A stretch of 8,579 bases of DNA from Christensenella sp. UBA4651 (lineage in GTDB: Bacteria; Bacillota; Clostridia; Christensenellales; UBA1242), in contig DHMD01000067.1 of the NCBI GenBank assembly GCA_002405615.1, forward strand, positions 1 through 8,579, read 5' to 3'. The notes beneath the pieces are model-generated. The model worked only from the letters and a program-made list of their open reading frames with translations. It had not been told where the DNA came from and ran no database searches. Shown here one piece after another: positions 7,026-8,579 of the stretch. A program made the translations under genes and the position numbers. Each line of letters starts with the position of its first letter. Positions within the stretch are counted from its first letter, which is position 1.

Positions 7026-7034
7026 TTAGCACTG
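7026..7034. promoter_or_regulatory. Extra CIRCE half-site beside the hrcA ribosome site
   Basis: TTAGCACTG on the plus strand matches 8 of 9 bases of the CIRCE half-site and starts 23 bp from the perfect half of the full operator, in the same orientation. No matching second half exists downstream of it. It ends one base before the AAGGAGG ribosome site (7024-7018). It could be a second low-affinity contact for HrcA or a remnant of a duplicated operator. Confidence 0.4.
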
Positions 7035-7048
7035 TCAAGCTTATGTTG

Positions 7049-7075
7049 TTAGCACTCTCTTGTGTTGACTGCTAG
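7049..7075. promoter_or_regulatory. CIRCE operator (HrcA binding site)
   Basis: TTAGCACTC-N9-GACTGCTAG on the plus strand. The consensus is TTAGCACTC-N9-GAGTGCTAA. The half nearer hrcA is perfect and the promoter-side half has two mismatches. Spacing of exactly 9 bp and location between the promoter and hrcA make the call secure. HrcA bound here represses the whole hrcA-grpE-dnaK-dnaJ operon and releases it on heat stress. Confidence 0.93.
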
Positions 7076-7076
7076 A

Positions 7077-7105
7077 ATACTATCACTATTATATGACATT
7101 GTCAA
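7077..7105 (-). promoter_or_regulatory. Sigma-A-type promoter of the hrcA operon
   Basis: On the minus strand, a perfect TTGACA (7105-7100) and TAGTAT (7082-7077) are spaced by 17 bp. The CIRCE operator starts one base later, so transcription would begin inside the operator, as is typical for HrcA-controlled operons. A perfect TATAAT also lies at 7093-7088 but has no good -35 box at the right distance. Confidence 0.75.
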
Positions 7106-7119
7106 GCATTTTAACACAC

Positions 7120-7154
7120 TTTTTTTAATTTTTTTGAAAATTTTTTTGCTTTTT
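7120..7154. promoter_or_regulatory. Phased T/A-tracts upstream of the hrcA promoter
   Basis: Four plus-strand T-runs (7120-7126, 7129-7135, 7141-7147, 7150-7154) read as A-runs on the transcribed minus strand. Their starts are 9, 12 and 9 bp apart, averaging one helical turn. They lie 15 to 50 bp upstream of the hrcA -35 box. Such tracts can bend DNA or act as an UP element for RNA polymerase; that role is inferred. Confidence 0.4.
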
Positions 7155-7192
7155 AACTATAAACATAAAACTATTAGCCAAATTGCTCGTAG

Positions 7193-7224
7193 AAAAAAGG
7201 AAACTCCCACAATACCGAGGGAGT
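7193..7224 (-). terminator. Intrinsic terminator after spo0A
   Basis: On the minus strand, ACTCCC (7224-7219), a 10-nt loop and GGGAGT (7208-7203) are followed by TTCC and six T (7198-7193). It begins 24 nt after the spo0A stop. The stem is only 6 bp, so termination may be partial, but position and T-run fit. It separates spo0A from the heat-shock operon. Confidence 0.6.
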
Positions 7225-7247
7225 CTATTCCTTATATAATATATATA

Positions 7248-7994
7248 CTATGCATTCTTTAACTTCAAGCTCAATAAGTAATTATTCAACTTGTAGGCAA
7301 TATAGTAAATAAATTCTTTGACAGATGGGCATAAACTAAAATCATCAAAGCACACACCATTGTCTAGTCTTGGCATATTTTTCTTGTGGCGTTTCCACGC
7401 TGATTCTAGCGAGGTTCTAGTACATCTGAGAAGATTAGCAAGAGTTGTATTATTCCTCTGCGAAACCTCCGCATAAATAGTTTTGTTGAGAGATTTTGGA
7501 CGGCAATCAATATCCATCACACCCAAAATACATTCTCTAATAAATGTCGTGCCATAGGTGCAGCCGTTAAATCCCAAATCGAGAAGCGTCTGTTGTGCAG
7601 TCTGGACTACATCAATGCGACTATAAATTCTATCACTACTCTCCTTGGAAAGTATTACTTTCTCTTGAAAAGTTTTAATTGAATTGGGAATCGCTTTGTA
7701 ATCTAAATAATCATAATTGGACGGCATATCGGGTAGAATAGCATCGCCTCTGCCAGCAATCAAAACGAGCGGAACACTAAACAAAGTGTTTTCTCTAAAA
7801 ATGTCCATAGATACAGGATTACTAATGTAGTCATAATAATCGAGCAACAATACATCGGGCTTACGATTTTTGGTTCTTGCAATTACGCTAGCAAAATCTG
7901 TATCAATTTCACAATTAATGCCGTTCTCCTTTAATTCATTTTTTAGATTAAAACAATTTTCGTCTTGTAGACTTGCATAACAGATTATGTTCAT
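7248..7994 (-). CDS. spo0A: Diverged Spo0A-like response regulator
   Basis: A 248-residue protein with an N-terminal receiver-like domain (about 1-115), a short linker and a Spo0A_C DNA-binding domain (about 128-242). Spo0A is the cytoplasmic master regulator of sporulation entry. ATG 7994 was chosen because AGAGGT lies 8 nt upstream; a 12-residue extension to 8030 would run through the promoter's -10 region. In the receiver, D52 (in KPDVLLLDYYDY) matches the phospho-acceptor Asp of Bacillus Spo0A and K100 the conserved Lys. However, the acidic pair that binds the metal reads Ser-Leu (8-9), the switch Thr reads Ala (about 80), and Ala rather than Pro follows the Lys. In the effector domain, NNTT (181-184) and the recognition helix ending in ESAW (197-200) align with Bacillus. 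Arg190 and Arg193 match Arg214 and Arg217, while Glu213 is replaced by Leu189. It follows spoIVB, the usual context. Orthology is likely; control by phosphorylation is doubtful. Confidence 0.82.
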   Translation of the reverse strand: MNIICYASLQDENCFNLKNELKENGINCEIDTDFASVIARTKNRKPDVLLLDYYDYISNPVSMDIFRENTLFSVPLVLIAGRGDAILPDMPSNYDYLDYKAIPNSIKTFQEKVILSKESSDRIYSRIDVVQTAQQTLLDLGFNGCTYGTTFIRECILGVMDIDCRPKSLNKTIYAEVSQRNNTTLANLLRCTRTSLESAWKRHKKNMPRLDNGVCFDDFSLCPSVKEFIYYIAYKLNNYLLSLKLKNA

Positions 7995-8025
7995 AGTTGA
8001 TACCTCTTTTGATTTGTATGTGAGT

Positions 8026-8054
8026 ATCATACCACCATTTTTGTATTTTGTAAA
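8026..8054 (-). promoter_or_regulatory. Sigma-A-type promoter of spo0A
   Basis: On the minus strand, TTTACA (8054-8049) and TATGAT (8031-8026) are separated by exactly 17 bp. Each differs from the vegetative consensus at one position. The predicted start of transcription is near 8019, giving a leader of about 25 nt with an AGAGGT ribosome site 8 nt before the ATG at 7994. In Bacillus, spo0A has both sigma-A and sigma-H promoters; I see no clear sigma-H site here. Confidence 0.65.
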
Positions 8055-8109
8055 CTGTTTTTTGTAAATTTTTGAAAGATTTTTGCAAAAATGTTTGAAA
8101 ATTTACAAA
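8047..8109. repeat. TTTGnAAA array forming a nested dyad upstream of spo0A
   Basis: Six TTTG-type units are seen on the plus strand at about 8047 (TTTGTAAA), 8061 (TTTGTAAA), 8071 (TTTGAAA), 8082 (TTTGCAAA), 8094 (TTTGAAAA) and 8102 (the inverse, TTTACAAA), at steps of 14, 10, 11, 12 and 8 bp. They build a perfect 13-bp inverted repeat, TTTTGTAAATTTT (8060-8072) with AAAATTTACAAAA (8098-8110). This surrounds an almost concentric perfect 14-bp palindrome, ATTTTTGCAAAAAT (8079-8092). The first unit overlaps the -35 box of the spo0A promoter. There is no U-tract after the stem on the minus strand, so a DNA operator is likelier than a terminator for spoIVB. Regulatory function is inferred. Confidence 0.55.
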
Positions 8110-8135
8110 ATAGTACAAAAAACCACTAATTTGGG

Positions 8136-8579
8136 CTAATTTGTTACCATATTGTCTATATAAATACCGAAACCTTTTGTTGGGTCATTCACAAAAACAT
8201 GAGTAATCGCACCAATCAATTTACCATTTTGCACTATCGGGCTGCCACTCATACCTTGCACAATTCCACCAGTAGTTTTGAGCAAAATGTCATCAGTTAC
8301 TCTAAAAACTAGATTTTTTTGTTTGCCCGAACCCTGAAAATTCGTCTTGATAATCTCGATTTCGTATGGGCGAATGTTCTTGCCGTCTATACAACTATAT
8401 ATAGTCGCCTTGCCGGGCTTGGCAGTCAACCTACCACCCAACTCCACTTTTAGCCTCCCCGTGTCTACAAAACTGCTCAAATCGACAGTACCATAAATTC
8501 CTGTTTCACAGTTTTTGTCAACAGTACCGACTTCGCTCTTGGTTCGAGGTAAAATTGCCCTAATCTCACCAGGAGAGCC
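8136..8579 (-). CDS. spoIVB: SpoIVB peptidase (S55 family), C-terminal part
   Basis: The 5' end is missing: the frame stays open to the window edge, giving the last 147 residues and a TAG stop. In sporulating Firmicutes SpoIVB is a serine peptidase secreted by the forespore that triggers pro-sigma-K processing in the mother cell. The sequence shows the S55 core: an SPGE motif at the very edge (residues 2-5 of the fragment), a GIYGTV segment (27-32), then TGGIVQGMSGSPIVQNG (about 103-119) with the nucleophile serine in GMSG (about residue 111), and THVFVNDPTKGFGIYI near the end. These match my memory of Bacillus SpoIVB almost position for position. The catalytic His and any PDZ domain would lie upstream, outside the window. 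The protein ends soon after the GFGIYIDNM segment, so its tail is shorter than in Bacillus. A TTG at 8480 can look like a start but is internal. The neighbouring spo0A gene supports the call, as spoIVB-spo0A is a conserved pair. Confidence 0.93.
   Translation of the reverse strand, partial: GSPGEIRAILPRTKSEVGTVDKNCETGIYGTVDLSSFVDTGRLKVELGGRLTAKPGKATIYSCIDGKNIRPYEIEIIKTNFQGSGKQKNLVFRVTDDILLKTTGGIVQGMSGSPIVQNGKLIGAITHVFVNDPTKGFGIYIDNMVTN

Noticed and set aside
7062..7262. Plus-strand open frame of 66 codons in the hrcA-spo0A gap
   Set aside because: It covers the promoter, CIRCE and terminator sequences, has no ribosome site, and is low-complexity, AT-derived translation.
8060..8110. Long dyad after spoIVB as an intrinsic terminator
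   Set aside because: The stem is almost pure A/T and on the minus strand is followed by A-rich sequence, not a U-tract. An operator at the spo0A promoter fits better.
8136..8480. A 114-codon gene starting at TTG 8480
   Set aside because: The same frame continues without a stop to the window edge and encodes conserved SpoIVB sequence upstream, so the TTG is internal.

Overview
All eight protein genes in this window lie on the minus strand, so transcription runs from the right end to the left. The gene set suggests a low-GC, Gram-positive, endospore-lineage Firmicute, most likely an uncultured anaerobic clostridium. The evidence is a SpoIVB-type protease, a Spo0A homologue, an HrcA/CIRCE-controlled heat-shock operon in the Gram-positive order, a SpoIIM-like membrane protein and a DacF-type carboxypeptidase. 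No rRNA or other marker allows a finer placement.

Layout in transcription order: (1) 8579-8136, C-terminal part of spoIVB, cut by the window edge. (2) 8135-7995, a very AT-rich regulatory region with a well-formed sigma-A-type promoter, preceded by a helically spaced array of TTTGnAAA units that form a nested dyad. (3) 7994-7248, a strongly diverged spo0A, followed by a terminator. (4) 7192-7010, the heat-shock control region: T-tracts, a sigma-A-type promoter, a CIRCE operator directly after the -10 box, and an extra CIRCE half-site beside the hrcA Shine-Dalgarno (SD) sequence. (5) 7009-2289, hrcA-grpE-dnaK-dnaJ, tightly packed and closed by a strong intrinsic terminator at 2250-2281. (6) 2161-309, spoIIM-like gene and dacF-like gene, closed by a terminator at 279-301. 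(7) 308-1, no credible gene, but a GC-rich cluster of inverted repeats at 155-251 that could fold into a four-armed cloverleaf.

The genes fall into two functions. HrcA represses its own operon through CIRCE, and DnaK, DnaJ and GrpE form the Hsp70 folding machine. The flanking genes belong to the endospore programme: SpoIVB (intercompartmental sigma-K signalling protease), Spo0A (master response regulator), SpoIIM (engulfment) and DacF (spore peptidoglycan trimming). The heat-shock operon therefore sits between two blocks of sporulation genes on the same strand.

Four points deserve attention. The first is the cloverleaf-like GC-rich repeat. The second is the diverged Spo0A, which keeps the phospho-acceptor Asp but appears to lack the acidic pair and switch Thr, and keeps two DNA-reading Arg but not the neighbouring Glu. 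The third is the TTTGnAAA array at its promoter. The fourth is the use of TTG starts with overlapping out-of-frame ATGs at both hrcA and dnaJ.
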